Shown here: piece by piece, positions 43,509 through 52,690 of the stretch
Layout: every line of letters starts with the position of its first letter
Numbering within the stretch: the first letter of the stretch is position 1
NCBI RefSeq assembly: GCF_039233145.1
Contig: NZ_CP136419.1
Span: 222,001-286,000 of the forward strand
Length of the DNA: 64,000 nt
Origin: Moorella humiferrea
GTDB lineage: Bacteria; Bacillota; DSM-521; Neomoorellales; Neomoorellaceae
Direction: 5' to 3'
The notes under the pieces: model-generated
What the model saw: the letters and a program-made list of their open reading frames with translations, nothing else
Told to the model about the DNA's origin: nothing
Database searches by the model: none
Program-made: the position numbers and the translations under genes

Positions 43509-45767
43509 ATGGATAAAGAAGAATTGCTGTCCCTTATGCGCGCCCGTTCCTACCGGCCCATGACGGCGGCGGAGCTCATGAGCTCCTTAGGCATAAACGA
43601 CGGCGAAGCCTTTTTAAAGATGCTTAATTATTTAGAAGAAGAAGGTTATATCGTCCGCACCCGTAAGGAAAAGTACGGTCTGCCGGAAAAAATGGGCCTA
43701 ATCAGCGGCTTTGTGCACTCTTCTACCAAAGGTTATGCTTTTGTCGTGCCGCGGGAAAAGGAACGGCAGGATGTATATATAGGCGCCCTGAACCTTAACG
43801 GCGCCATGCACGGCGATCTGGTCCTCGCCAGGGTCTTGCCGGCCTCTACGGGACGCCGGCAGGAGGGGGAGATTATTCGCGTCCTTAAGCGGGCCAACAA
43901 GCGGGTGGTGGGGACGTTTACGGCCGCCGGGCGCCTCTCCTTTGTCGTACCCGATGATGCCCGTTTAAACCAGGATATTCTCATCCCTCCAGAAAACACC
44001 CTGGGCGCCAGGGTCAAGGATAAGGTAGTGGTAGAAATCACCCGGTGGCCGGAACCCAGGCGCAATCCCGAAGGCCGGGTGATAGAAATTTTAGGCCCAA
44101 TGGACAAACCGGGGGTCGACGTTTTAAGTATTATTAAAAAATACGATCTGGATCCGGAATTCCCCCCGGAAGTTTTGCGGGAAGCGGAAAGTTTAAACCG
44201 GGAAATCGACCCCGGGGAGCTTGCCCGTCGCAGGGACCTGCGGGAATGGCGCCTGGTTACCATCGACGGTGCCGATGCCCGGGACCTGGACGACGCCGTT
44301 TCGGTGGCAGCCTTGCCGGACGGTAATTATCTTCTGGGCGTACATATCGCCGATGTTTCCTTTTACGTTAGAGAAGGTAGCGCCCTGGACAGGGAAGCCT
44401 TCAACCGCGGCACCAGCGTCTACTTTGTGGACCGGGTTATTCCTATGCTGCCGCCGCGGTTGTCCAATGATATCTGTTCTTTAAATGCCGGCGAAGATCG
44501 CCTGGCCATCTCGGTGTTGATGACCATAACGCCGCGGGGTACCGTAAAGGACTACGAGCTTTTTCCTTCCGTGATCAGGGTGCGGGAACGCATGACCTAT
44601 GACGCCGTGCGGTCTATATTGGAAAAAGGAGACCCCGAGCTTAGCCAGCGCTACCGGGAGCTGGTCCCGGACTTTAGGCTCATGGCCGAGCTGGCGGCAG
44701 TTTTACGCAGACGGCGGGAAAACAGGGGGGCCATTGATTTTGATTTCCCGGAGGCAAAAGTCGTTCTGGATGATAGGGGAATACCAGTGGAAATTATACC
44801 TCGCCGGCGGACGGTGGCCGAAGGTATAATTGAAGAATTTATGATCGCCGCCAATGAAGTGGTGGCCAGGCATTTGTATGAACTGGCGGTTCCCGCCGTT
44901 TACCGGGTCCATGAAGAACCGGCGGCGGATAAGATGGAGGAGTTGAATAAATTCCTGGCCTTTTTCGGCCTCCATATCCGGCCTGGACGGGACGGGAAGG
45001 TCAAACCGAGGGCTTTCCAGGAGATCCTCCTTAACGTGAAGGGGCGGCCAGAGGAGCGGGTCATCAGCACCGTTATGTTGCGCTCCATGATGCATGCCCG
45101 CTACGCCGGGCAGTGTCTGGGCCATTTCGGCCTGGCCTCTCCTTATTACTGCCATTTTACATCACCCATTCGCCGTTATCCCGACCTGGTGGTACACCGT
45201 ATTCTGAGGGAAACCTGGTCCCCGTCCGGATTGACGCCCCAGCGCCTGGCGGAGCTGGAGACTTTTGTCGCCCGGGCTGCGAGCCGGGCATCGGAAAGGG
45301 AGAGGCTGGCCGAAGAAGCCGAACGGGAAGCCCTGGATATGAAGAAGGTTCAGTATATGGAACGTCACATCGGCGAAACGTTTACCGGGGTCATCAGCGG
45401 AGTGGTACCTTATGGCTTCTTTGTAGAATTGGATAATACCGTCGAGGGTTTGGTCCATGTATCGAACCTGGTCGACGATTATTACCATTTCCAGGAAGAA
45501 AAATTGGCCCTGGTCGGTGAACATACCGGCAGGACCTTCCGCATCGGTATGCCGGTAAAGGTGCTGGTTGCCAGGGTCAGCGTAGATGCCAGGCAGGTGG
45601 ACTTTGAGCTGGTAGACGTGTTAAGCGAACCGGAAGAAAAGGAAATAGTGCCGCATACTAAAGAAAAAAGACGGCGGAAGGCCGTTGCGGTAGAGGTTGG
45701 GACCAGGGGTAAGGTGTCCGAAAGAAAACGGAGTAAACGGAATAAAGCCCGTCGCGTTCGTTTATAA
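43509..45767 (+). CDS. rnr: Ribonuclease R
   Basis: 3'-5' exoribonuclease of the RNB family, 752 residues, able to degrade structured RNA and partner of tmRNA/SmpB in clearing non-stop mRNA. A helix-turn-helix-like N-terminus, cold-shock domains (GFVHSSTKGYAFV), the RNB core (IDGADARDLDDAVSV with metal Asp residues; GVHIADVSFYVREGS), and an S1 domain (GVISGVVPYGFFVELDNTVEGLVHVS) occur in order. The tail is very basic (KRRRKAV..KRSKRNKARRVRL), as in other RNase R. smpB and ssrA lie downstream, supporting that partnership. Confidence 0.96.
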   Translation: MDKEELLSLMRARSYRPMTAAELMSSLGINDGEAFLKMLNYLEEEGYIVRTRKEKYGLPEKMGLISGFVHSSTKGYAFVVPREKERQDVYIGALNLNGAMHGDLVLARVLPASTGRRQEGEIIRVLKRANKRVVGTFTAAGRLSFVVPDDARLNQDILIPPENTLGARVKDKVVVEITRWPEPRRNPEGRVIEILGPMDKPGVDVLSIIKKYDLDPEFPPEVLREAESLNREIDPGELARRRDLREWRLVTIDGADARDLDDAVSVAALPDGNYLLGVHIADVSFYVREGSALDREAFNRGTSVYFVDRVIPMLPPRLSNDICSLNAGEDRLAISVLMTITPRGTVKDYELFPSVIRVRERMTYDAVRSILEKGDPELSQRYRELVPDFRLMAELAAVLRRRRENRGAIDFDFPEAKVVLDDRGIPVEIIPRRRTVAEGIIEEFMIAANEVVARHLYELAVPAVYRVHEEPAADKMEELNKFLAFFGLHIRPGRDGKVKPRAFQEILLNVKGRPEERVISTVMLRSMMHARYAGQCLGHFGLASPYYCHFTSPIRRYPDLVVHRILRETWSPSGLTPQRLAELETFVARAASRASERERLAEEAEREALDMKKVQYMERHIGETFTGVISGVVPYGFFVELDNTVEGLVHVSNLVDDYYHFQEEKLALVGEHTGRTFRIGMPVKVLVARVSVDARQVDFELVDVLSEPEEKEIVPHTKEKRRRKAVAVEVGTRGKVSERKRSKRNKARRVRL

Positions 45768-45806
45768 TACCCGTAGGTGAAATTAACTCCGGGAGGAGGC
45801 AGATTT

Positions 45807-46073
45807 GTGTCTAGGCGAGTGGCTGTCGAAAAGAATCTCAGCGCCATCGGTGATCACCTGGCCATGAACGGCATTGAAGTGGAAAGGATTGATACCGCCG
45901 ACCTGACGCCGGCGCGTTTGCGGAGTTATGGTGCCGTCGTGGTGAGCGGACAGAATACGAATTTTATGGGGATGGAAGATATAAAGGGCGAAATTCCGGT
46001 GATTGAAGCTTCCGGCATGACGCCGGATGAAATTACGGCCGCGGTAAAGGAGCGCCTGCAGTTGCAAGGATAG
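45807..46073 (+). CDS. UPF0180 / YkuS-like protein
   Basis: Protein of 88 residues resembling Bacillus YkuS (UPF0180): RRVAVEKNLSAIGDHLAMNGIEVE near the N-terminus and VVVSGQNTNFMGMED in the middle. Function unknown. GTG at 45807 follows GGAGGAGG. It lies between rnr and smpB. Confidence 0.8.
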   Translation: MSRRVAVEKNLSAIGDHLAMNGIEVERIDTADLTPARLRSYGAVVVSGQNTNFMGMEDIKGEIPVIEASGMTPDEITAAVKERLQLQG

Positions 46074-46092
46074 GTAGAATCTGGGCGGCCCC

Positions 46093-46123
46093 TTGACGTC
46101 ACCCCGCCGCAGTGTGTTATAAT
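46093..46123 (+). promoter_or_regulatory. smpB promoter
   Basis: TTGACG and TATAAT with a 19-base spacer; the -10 is extended (TGTTATAAT). About 30 bases ahead of the smpB ATG. Confidence 0.65.
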
Positions 46124-46153
46124 AAGCTTGCGGGAATGCAGGAGTTGACATGA

Positions 46154-46621
46154 ATGGGCCGCCAGGTAAAAATTGTGACGGACAACCGCCGCGCCCGGCA
46201 TGAGTATACTATTATAGAGACTTATGAAGCAGGAATTGCCCTTACCGGTACGGAAGTGAAGTCCCTGCGCAGCGGCAAGGCTAATATCCAGGATAGTTAC
46301 GCGCGGATCGAAAACGGGGAGCTTATTCTCCATGATATGCATATCAGCCCTTATGAACAGGGAAATCGTTTTAACCATGAGCCACGCCGGCCGCGGCGCC
46401 TGCTGATGCACCGTTACGAAATCCAGCGGCTGTATGGCAAGGTACGGGAAAAAGGTTTGACCCTAATACCGTTAAAAGTGTATTTCAATGAACGCGGCCG
46501 GGCCAAGGTGGAGCTGGCCCTGGCCAAAGGTAAGCGCCTCTATGACAAGCGGGAGGCCATCGCTGCCCGCGACGCCCAGCGGGAAATAGCCAAGGCCTTT
46601 CGCGAACGCCAGAAGTTTTAA
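46154..46621 (+). CDS. smpB: SsrA-binding protein SmpB
   Basis: tmRNA-binding protein for ribosome rescue, 155 residues. Motifs: [52 protein letters not shown] and the basic C-terminal tail ([21 protein letters not shown]) that enters the mRNA channel. ssrA begins 4 bases after the stop, so the two genes are directly adjacent. Confidence 0.97.
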   Translation: MGRQVKIVTDNRRARHEYTIIETYEAGIALTGTEVKSLRSGKANIQDSYARIENGELILHDMHISPYEQGNRFNHEPRRPRRLLMHRYEIQRLYGKVREKGLTLIPLKVYFNERGRAKVELALAKGKRLYDKREAIAARDAQREIAKAFRERQKF

Positions 46622-46624
46622 CGT

Positions 46625-46980
46625 GGGGGCGTAATGGTTTCGACGGGGGTGGCATTGGCAGTAGTAGCCAGGCGAGATCCCACCTTCTCGTTAAACGGTG
46701 GAAAGGCTATAAGTGCCGAAGATAATTTAGCTCTGGCTGCTTAATTTATAGCGGCCCATCCGCCTGGTCCCGGCCTGCGGGGACCAGATACGGGTGTCAA
46801 AGCTAGCAGGCTACCGGCAAGGCCCTGGCCTGGGGGCCTCAAGGGAAAACTAATCAGGCTGGCCCGGGGGCATCCGGTTTCCGGGAGGCCCAAGGGCGAG
46901 ATTTAAAACGGAAACTATCCTGGTAGAAGCTACTGTGGGTGCACCTTCGGACGGGGGTTCGACTCCCCCCGCCTCCACCA
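46625..46980 (+). ncRNA. ssrA: Transfer-messenger RNA
   Basis: The 5' end GGGGGCGTAATGGTTTCGAC and the 3' end GGGGGTTCGACTCCCCCC then GCCTCCACCA form the tRNA-like domain; 5' GGGGGCG pairs with CGCCTCC. The CCA is encoded. The tag frame starts at the GCC at 46715 and ends at the TAA at 46742-46744, giving AEDNLALAA. Length of 356 nt is normal. tmRNA adds this degradation tag to proteins on stalled ribosomes. Confidence 0.96.
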
Positions 46981-47104
46981 GTGAAAACATTAAGTAGAAA
47001 TGATTACCCTGCAGGCCTGCAGGTCTCCGGAAAGGATGACCTGCTTATTTTATATAGGGGCAATGGACCGCTTTGCCGCAGGCTAACCCCGGAGGTAAAC
47101 AGCT

Positions 47105-47920
47105 ATGTTCAATGGGAAGCCTAAACCTGTCGTGAAATGGGCCGGGGGCAAAGCCCAACTCATACCGCAATTTGAGCCGCTGTTTCCCAGGAAGGAATAT
47201 GGCCTTTATATAGAGCCTTTCGTAGGGGGTGGGGCGGTATTTTTTCACTTGCTGCCTCCTAGGGCCGTACTTATTGACAACAACGAAGAGCTAATAAACT
47301 TTTACCGGATAGTACGCGACCATCTGGAGGAACTGCTGAGGGATCTAAAAAAGCATAAAAACACCCCTGAATATTATTATTCCGTCCGGGCTTTAGACCC
47401 GGGGCATCTTTCTCCGGTAGAACGGGCCTCCAGGTTCTTGTATCTTAATAAAACAGGTTATAACGGCCTGTGGCGGGTGAACAGCCAGGGCAAGCATAAC
47501 GTTCCCTTTGGGAGATATAAAAATCCTAAAATTGTAGATGAGCCTAACCTCCGCCTGGTCAGTGAGGTTTTAAGACATGCCCGGCTGATCTGCGATGACT
47601 TTAACCGGGTGCTGGACTTTGCCCGGCAGGATGCCTTTGTCTACCTGGACCCACCCTATCATCCATTATCGCCTACGGCCAACTTTACCGGCTACACTTC
47701 GTCTTCCTTTGGTCCGGAAGACCAGAGACGCCTGGCAGACATTTTTAAAGAGCTGGATAAAAGGGGCTGCCTGGTAATGTTAAGTAATTCAGATACGCCC
47801 TTTATCCGGGAGCTGTATGCGGGATATGACATCCAGATAGTCTATGCCCGGAGGGCAATAAACTGCCGGCCGGAACGTAGGGGGCCGATAACGGAACTCG
47901 TCATCAGGAATTACAGGTGA
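47105..47920 (+). CDS. Dam-family adenine-N6 DNA methyltransferase
   Basis: D12-class adenine methylase of 271 residues. SAM-binding KWAGGKAQLIPQFEPLFP and FVGGGAVFFHLLP, then the catalytic DPPY in VYLDPPYHP (about residue 180). Dam relatives usually modify GATC; specificity here is inferred. No restriction gene lies nearby, so it is an orphan. It sits directly downstream of ssrA, a classical integration site for mobile islands, although no duplicated ssrA end was found. ATG with GGAGGT 8 bases upstream. Confidence 0.92.
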   Translation: MFNGKPKPVVKWAGGKAQLIPQFEPLFPRKEYGLYIEPFVGGGAVFFHLLPPRAVLIDNNEELINFYRIVRDHLEELLRDLKKHKNTPEYYYSVRALDPGHLSPVERASRFLYLNKTGYNGLWRVNSQGKHNVPFGRYKNPKIVDEPNLRLVSEVLRHARLICDDFNRVLDFARQDAFVYLDPPYHPLSPTANFTGYTSSSFGPEDQRRLADIFKELDKRGCLVMLSNSDTPFIRELYAGYDIQIVYARRAINCRPERRGPITELVIRNYR

Positions 47921-47983
47921 GGAATTACGGGTGAGGTATATTTCCAGGTCACCGGGGTAAAATATCCTCGAGGTGATTGGAAG

Positions 47984-48484
47984 ATGGTCTTAGCAGGATT
48001 GGCAGGTCCCATCGTTTTTTTGGCCGGGCTGATTCTAATGCTTTTAGTGGTTCCCTGGGAAAGGGTTAAGGAATTGGCCCTGGTAGGTCTGGTGGGCGGG
48101 TTGGCCCTGGCTTTTCTGGTTATATATCTTATGCAAAATTACTTCGGCTTTTGGGCCTTCCGCCGTGTGGATTTAATAAATGTTGGGGGTATACCTCTAT
48201 TCCTGGCGGCAAGCTGGTTTCCGCTGATAATCGTCTTCAGCCATCTCCTGGCTCAATACAAAAACATCATGCCGTTGCTGCTCATCCTTTTGGCCTTCCC
48301 CTTGGGGGCCACCTTGTTGCACTTGCTTTTAAGGGCTAACGGCATGCTGTTTTATCGCCACTGGAACTTACCCCTGACTTTTATTCTCTCCCTGGGTATA
48401 CACCTGGTAATCATGGCTTACCTATATGCGGCGGGAATGCTGGATAATTTACGCGGTCTTAACCGTACGCCGAACGAAACTTAA
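47984..48484 (+). CDS. Uncharacterised membrane protein, 166 residues
   Basis: Hydrophobic protein with about five transmembrane segments (starting MVLAGLAGPIVFLAGLILML). No family recognised; it resembles small CBO0543-like membrane proteins of spore-formers only in size and topology. ATG with GAGGTGATTGG upstream, and a strong terminator downstream. Confidence 0.65.
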   Translation: MVLAGLAGPIVFLAGLILMLLVVPWERVKELALVGLVGGLALAFLVIYLMQNYFGFWAFRRVDLINVGGIPLFLAASWFPLIIVFSHLLAQYKNIMPLLLILLAFPLGATLLHLLLRANGMLFYRHWNLPLTFILSLGIHLVIMAYLYAAGMLDNLRGLNRTPNET

Positions 48485-48501
48485 TGAATAGGATTAACAA
48501 G

Positions 48502-48527
48502 CCCCCGTTGCCGGGGGTTTTATTTTT
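48502..48527 (+). terminator. Terminator after the membrane protein gene
   Basis: CCCCCG/CGGGGG stem with a 4-base loop, then TTTTATTTTT. Confidence 0.88.
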
Positions 48528-48605
48528 GTAAGACCCCCCGAAAAACAGACACCGCAACGAAAGATATGGTGAAACTAATAAAATAAAGGGAAAAGGAGGA
48601 TTTAT

Positions 48606-49562
48606 ATGCGAAGGGGTAAAAGGTTCTTAGCCTTACTGACCTGTCTGGTACTATTGTTATCCTTTGCCCTGCCCGCCTGGGCCGGTGCGGGGGGAGAAAA
48701 AGGGAAGGCCTGGTCCTACGGTTTAAGGATAGCAGCGGGGCAGGACAACGAGGATACGCAAGACACCGGCGACAACCAGGAAGGAACTGGTGAAAAAATA
48801 CGTAACGAAGAGCATATGAAGGTACAGAAGGGGAAAAGCGTGGCTCAAGACGTATACAGGGGTGTAGAGAATGCCCTGCTTCATGTCAAAAATCCGGTGG
48901 CCAGGGCTGCTTTAACGGCCATTCTGGAAGGGAAGAGTGTGGCCGAAGCGGTTTATGAAGCAAAATCCCAGCTCGATACCTGGAAGGATACCGACGAAAT
49001 TGCTGCGGTGGCCGAGGAGCTGGAAAAAGCCGTTGCCACCGACACCAGCCTTGATAACCTTACCCAGGCTCAGGTCAAGAAACACTTGGGAATAATGTAC
49101 CTTAAGGCGAACAAATTTAAAAAAGCAAGGGCACTCCTGGAAGAGGTCGTCGCGGCCGCATCCGATGATAAAGAGGCGTATGAGCAACTAGATGCAGCCT
49201 GTGCGGCTGAGGGCGATTATCAATTTAAGGTTTTTCTTAAAGGTAAAGCTCTACAGTTTGACGTTCCTCCCCGGATAGAAGGAGGCAGGGTTCTGATCCC
49301 GGTGCGCTTCCTGGCGCAGGGGATGGGGGCCGATGTAAATTATGATAATGGCACTGTTACGATAACCAATAAGGGTATTACCATCCGTCTTGTAATTGGG
49401 AGCAATCAGGCCCAGGTAGACGGGGTGACGGTTTACCTGGATGTTCCGGCTAAAGTAGTAGACGGACGCACCCTTGTTCCCTTAAGGTTTGTTGCCGAAG
49501 GCTTCAACGCTAGGGTGGATTACTACGGCGGCAGCAACCTGGTAGCAGTGCAGACGACATAA
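48606..49562 (+). CDS. Secreted copper amine oxidase-like stalk-domain protein
   Basis: Exported protein of 318 residues. The signal peptide ends near ALPAWAGA. A helical region with an unusual acidic start (QDNEDTQDTGDNQEGTGE) fills residues 40-200. A tandem stalk domain occupies residues 210-318 (GGRVLIPVRFLAQGMGADVNY and VDGRTLVPLRFVAEGFNARV). Same family as the gene at 24-848. Probable envelope role; no catalytic residues seen. AAAGGAGG precedes the ATG. Confidence 0.8.
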   Translation: MRRGKRFLALLTCLVLLLSFALPAWAGAGGEKGKAWSYGLRIAAGQDNEDTQDTGDNQEGTGEKIRNEEHMKVQKGKSVAQDVYRGVENALLHVKNPVARAALTAILEGKSVAEAVYEAKSQLDTWKDTDEIAAVAEELEKAVATDTSLDNLTQAQVKKHLGIMYLKANKFKKARALLEEVVAAASDDKEAYEQLDAACAAEGDYQFKVFLKGKALQFDVPPRIEGGRVLIPVRFLAQGMGADVNYDNGTVTITNKGITIRLVIGSNQAQVDGVTVYLDVPAKVVDGRTLVPLRFVAEGFNARVDYYGGSNLVAVQTT

Positions 49563-49582
49563 ATTGGTGCCTAAATCTATTT

Positions 49583-49609
49583 CGACCCCGTTGCGGCGGG
49601 GTCGTTTTA
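49583..49609 (+). terminator. Terminator after the stalk-domain protein gene
   Basis: CGACCCCG/CGGGGTCG 8-pair stem with a 6-base loop, then TTTTATT. Confidence 0.85.
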
Positions 49610-49640
49610 TTATCATTATCAAACGGACCGTCAAACGGGC

Positions 49641-49669
49641 TTAATTTTTTTCTTTGTATGTGGTATATT
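49641..49669 (+). promoter_or_regulatory. Promoter of the SAM-salvage operon
   Basis: TTAATT, 17-base spacer, extended -10 TGGTATATT, 38 bases ahead of the first gene. No SAM-box riboswitch fits in this short leader. Confidence 0.5.
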
Positions 49670-49706
49670 GTCTGTAAATCACACCCGTTTATGGGAGGAC
49701 CGGTAC

Positions 49707-51281
49707 ATGATCGGAAAAGTTAATGATGATTTTTTCCGTAAGGCTATTTTACCCCACACAGGGGCAAAAGCCCCTCAATTGGTGATAGGACCACAAATGG
49801 GTGTAGATGCAGCCGTCCTTAAAGTAGGAGAAGATTTTCTGGTCATTGCCGAAGATCCAATTTTTCCCGGACCGACCATGTCGCCCGATGATTTTGGCTG
49901 GATAACCGTTCATATCGGCGCCAGCGATGTAGCGGTGATGGGCGTTAAGCCCCAGTTTATGACTTATTCCCTGCTTTTGCCCCCCGGTACACCGGAAAAC
50001 TACATAGCCGAGCTGGTAAAAAGCATCAGCCTTTATGCGGCGGAGCTGGGAATTACTGTCGTCGGCGGCCATACAGGGTTTTACAGCGCCGTTAATGTTC
50101 CAACCATAGGCGGCATAACTGTCTGGGGCCTGGGCAAAGGGTTCGTCACTCCGGCCGGAGCCCGCGTCGGCGACGACGTAGTCATCACCAAAGGAGCAGC
50201 CATAGAAGCTGCGGCCCTCATCGCCTGCGAGCTGGAAGAGAAACTGCTGGCAGCAGGAATAGATCGGAAACTGGTGGAACGCGCCAAAAAGCGCCTGCGG
50301 GAAATGTCGGTAGTGGCCGAAGCCGGAATAGCGACGGCAATCGGCGGGGTCCACGCCATGCATGACGCCACCGAGGGCGGCCTGGCCAGGGGCCTGTGGG
50401 AGGTGGCCGAAGCCTCGGGCGTAGGGTTAAAAATTGAACGCTCCCTGGTGCCGGTTCCGGAAGACGTAAGGCAAGTGTGCGCCCACTTCGACTTAAATCC
50501 CTATGAAATTATCAGTGAAGGCACTCTGGTGCTAACATGTGACCCCCAAAAAACAGCTGCCCTGCTGGCCGCTTTAAATGAAGCTGGCCTGGAAGGGGCC
50601 GTTATCGGTAAAGTGCTGGCCCGGGAAGAAGGGCGCTATTGGGTAGAAAATGACGGCCGGCAGGTCGAGCTTGTACCACCGCCGGTGGATCGTTTTTGGG
50701 AAGTATTCTTTAACGCCCTGGCTTTAAAGAACGATAACCGCACGGCAGCCGAACTGGCCCTATGCCGGGAACTGGGAGAGGCCGTCAGGGAACTTAAGGC
50801 GGCCAACATTGCCCCTTTAATACCGGAAATCGGCGCCAACCTGGCCTACTGCCTGCCGGAAGCCCGTGATTTAAAGGACGTCGCCGCCATACCGGGACGC
50901 CTCCTCCGTTTCAAAGGACAGGTCGTCGCTTTGGGCGAGCCGGAAATGGGCTGCTCCCGGCATATGGGCGGCACCATCCTCTTGGTGCGCGAGTTCTTCC
51001 CCGCCGCCCGCTCGGTAATCAACCTGCGCTACAGCCCCTCCATCCTTGAAGCCTGTAACACTTTGGGGCTCAAAGTAGCCAGTATGCCCGTACCGGAAGG
51101 TTATCGCCAGGAAGATGACGACTTTTACCGCGATCTGCGCCGGACCCTGGCCGGATTGCCGGAACTGCCGGACGTCATTGCCATCCCGGATCGCCTCAAT
51201 CTGGAGCGCTTGATATTAATTTTAGGAAAGAACCCTGGGGAAATAGTGACAAAAGTAAAAGCACTGGCGGCGAAAATATAA
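49707..51281 (+). CDS. AIR-synthase-like domain fused to ThiN domain
   Basis: A 524-residue fusion. Residues 1-330 form a PurM/HypE/ThiL-type ATP-binding fold (MGVDAAVLKVGEDFLVIAED, GASDVAVMGVKP, VVGGHTGFYSAVNVPTIGG, MHDATEGGLARGLWEV). Residues about 355-524 resemble ThiN, the archaeal-type thiamine-phosphate synthase domain (PEIGANLAYCLPEARDLKDV, GEPEMGCSRHMGG, NLRYSPSILEACNTLGLKVA). ThiN is usually fused to ThiD or a regulator, so this partner is unusual. It heads the operon with mtnA, mtnP-like and ahcY genes. A thiamine or purine-ring role is inferred only. ATG with GGGAGG 8 bases upstream. Confidence 0.8.
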   Translation: MIGKVNDDFFRKAILPHTGAKAPQLVIGPQMGVDAAVLKVGEDFLVIAEDPIFPGPTMSPDDFGWITVHIGASDVAVMGVKPQFMTYSLLLPPGTPENYIAELVKSISLYAAELGITVVGGHTGFYSAVNVPTIGGITVWGLGKGFVTPAGARVGDDVVITKGAAIEAAALIACELEEKLLAAGIDRKLVERAKKRLREMSVVAEAGIATAIGGVHAMHDATEGGLARGLWEVAEASGVGLKIERSLVPVPEDVRQVCAHFDLNPYEIISEGTLVLTCDPQKTAALLAALNEAGLEGAVIGKVLAREEGRYWVENDGRQVELVPPPVDRFWEVFFNALALKNDNRTAAELALCRELGEAVRELKAANIAPLIPEIGANLAYCLPEARDLKDVAAIPGRLLRFKGQVVALGEPEMGCSRHMGGTILLVREFFPAARSVINLRYSPSILEACNTLGLKVASMPVPEGYRQEDDDFYRDLRRTLAGLPELPDVIAIPDRLNLERLILILGKNPGEIVTKVKALAAKI

Positions 51282-51297
51282 AAGCGTGGTGATTTTA

Positions 51298-52365
51298 TTG
51301 CCCTACGAACCCCTTTCACCCATCCGCTGGCATAACGGTCAGGTAGAGCTCATCGACCAGACCCGCCTGCCCGGGGAGCTGGTTGTTATAAGGCCCCGCA
51401 CGGTTGAGGAAATGTGGGACGCCATAAAACGGCTGAAGGTGCGGGGGGCGCCGGCCATCGGCATCGCCGCCGCCTTTGGCCTGTACCTGGCCGTTAGGGA
51501 CAGCCGGGCGGCAAGCAGGGCAGAATTTGAAAGCGAGTTGAAGAAGGCGGCCAATTATCTGACCACCTCCCGACCGACGGCGGTCAACCTTTTCTGGGCC
51601 CTGCGGCGGGTTGAGGCGGCCGTAGCCGATGCCCCTACCGATAACGTTGCGGCCTTAAAGGAAATAGTGTTAAGGGAAGCATTGACCATTCGCGACGAAG
51701 ATGAAGCAACGTGCAGGGCTATAGGCCACAACGGCGCGCCCCTCCTTGAGGAACTGGAGGCCGTCCTCACCCACTGCAATGCCGGCACCCTGGCTACCGC
51801 CCGTTACGGTACGGCCCTGGCGCCAGTATATTACCTGGCTTCCCGCGGCAAGCTCCTTAAAGTTTTTGCCGATGAGACGCGGCCTCTGCTCCAGGGGGCT
51901 AGGCTTACGGCCTGGGAACTGCATCAGGCCGGCATTCCCGTCACCCTCATTACCGACAATATGGCCGCCGCCGTCATGAGCAAGGGGCTGGTGCAGGCGG
52001 TCATCGTCGGTGCCGACCGCATTGCCGCCAACGGCGACGTGGCCAATAAAATCGGTACCTACGGGCTGGCGGTACTGGCAAAGGAACATTGCCTCCCCTT
52101 TTATGTGGCGGCGCCTGCTTCTACCTTTGATTTAAGTTTAAAAAGCGGCGAAGAGATTCCCATTGAAGAAAGGGACGCGGCGGAGGTAACCCATTTCGGC
52201 TTAAAGCCCATAGCCCCCGCAGGTATCGACGTGTTTAACCCGGCCTTTGATGTAACCCCCAACCGCTACGTTACGGCAATTATTACCGAAAAAGGTATTA
52301 TCAGACCTCCTTACCAGGAAAACATCCCGCGGGTGCTGCAGGGCATAAATTTTAACGGTGCATAA
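51298..52365 (+). CDS. mtnA: Methylthioribose-1-phosphate isomerase
   Basis: Converts 5-methylthioribose-1-phosphate to the ribulose form in methionine salvage; archaeal relatives also use ribose-1,5-bisphosphate. Motifs: RLPGELVVIRPRTVEEMWDAIK, RGAPAIGIAAAFG, catalytic Cys in THCNAGTLAT, catalytic Asp in VGADRIAANGDVANKIGT. About 355 residues. TTG at 51298 is chosen because GGTGAT precedes it; GTG at 51286 is equally open. 16 bases after the fusion gene. Confidence 0.93.
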   Translation: MPYEPLSPIRWHNGQVELIDQTRLPGELVVIRPRTVEEMWDAIKRLKVRGAPAIGIAAAFGLYLAVRDSRAASRAEFESELKKAANYLTTSRPTAVNLFWALRRVEAAVADAPTDNVAALKEIVLREALTIRDEDEATCRAIGHNGAPLLEELEAVLTHCNAGTLATARYGTALAPVYYLASRGKLLKVFADETRPLLQGARLTAWELHQAGIPVTLITDNMAAAVMSKGLVQAVIVGADRIAANGDVANKIGTYGLAVLAKEHCLPFYVAAPASTFDLSLKSGEEIPIEERDAAEVTHFGLKPIAPAGIDVFNPAFDVTPNRYVTAIITEKGIIRPPYQENIPRVLQGINFNGA

Positions 52366-52397
52366 TATAAAAAACTAAATTAAAGGAGGCCGGGTTG

Positions 52398-52574
52398 ATG
52401 GATAAAGAAAGGGAAATTGATGCAAAACGGCGGCTGGCGGAAGATAAGGCTGAGGAAGAAGAGCAAAAACGCGAGCAGTTCGTCCGCGATATCATGCGGT
52501 CAAGGGAAGGTATAGCCGCCGAAAGGGAAAAATTCCTCCACGATTTAAAGACCGGCTCCATCAAGAAATTGTAA
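52398..52574 (+). CDS. Small highly charged protein, 58 residues
   Basis: Begins MDKEREIDAKRRLAEDKAEE and is almost entirely Glu, Lys, Arg, Asp and Gln, predicting one long helix or coiled coil. AAAGGAGG lies 11 bases ahead of the ATG. It lies between mtnA and the mtnP-like gene and is read in the same direction. Not similar to anything I recognise; coding potential rests on the ribosome site and operon position. Confidence 0.6.
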   Translation: MDKEREIDAKRRLAEDKAEEEEQKREQFVRDIMRSREGIAAEREKFLHDLKTGSIKKL

Positions 52575-52690
52575 CACCAAAGGGGCTGTATGCCGTACCC
52601 GCGGCAGGCGGCCCCTTATATATTTAAAGCGGCTATGATAAAATTGTTAAATAATGGACCGATACTTTAAGGGAAGGAGCTGTTTATTGG

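Noticed and set aside
46981-47104. Duplicated tmRNA 3' end as an island attachment site
   Set aside because: No second copy of the terminal GTTCGACTCCCCCC sequence was seen in the window, so the island idea stays unproven.
49610-49706. SAM riboswitch ahead of the methionine-salvage operon
   Set aside because: The leader is too short and lacks S-box motifs and a terminator.
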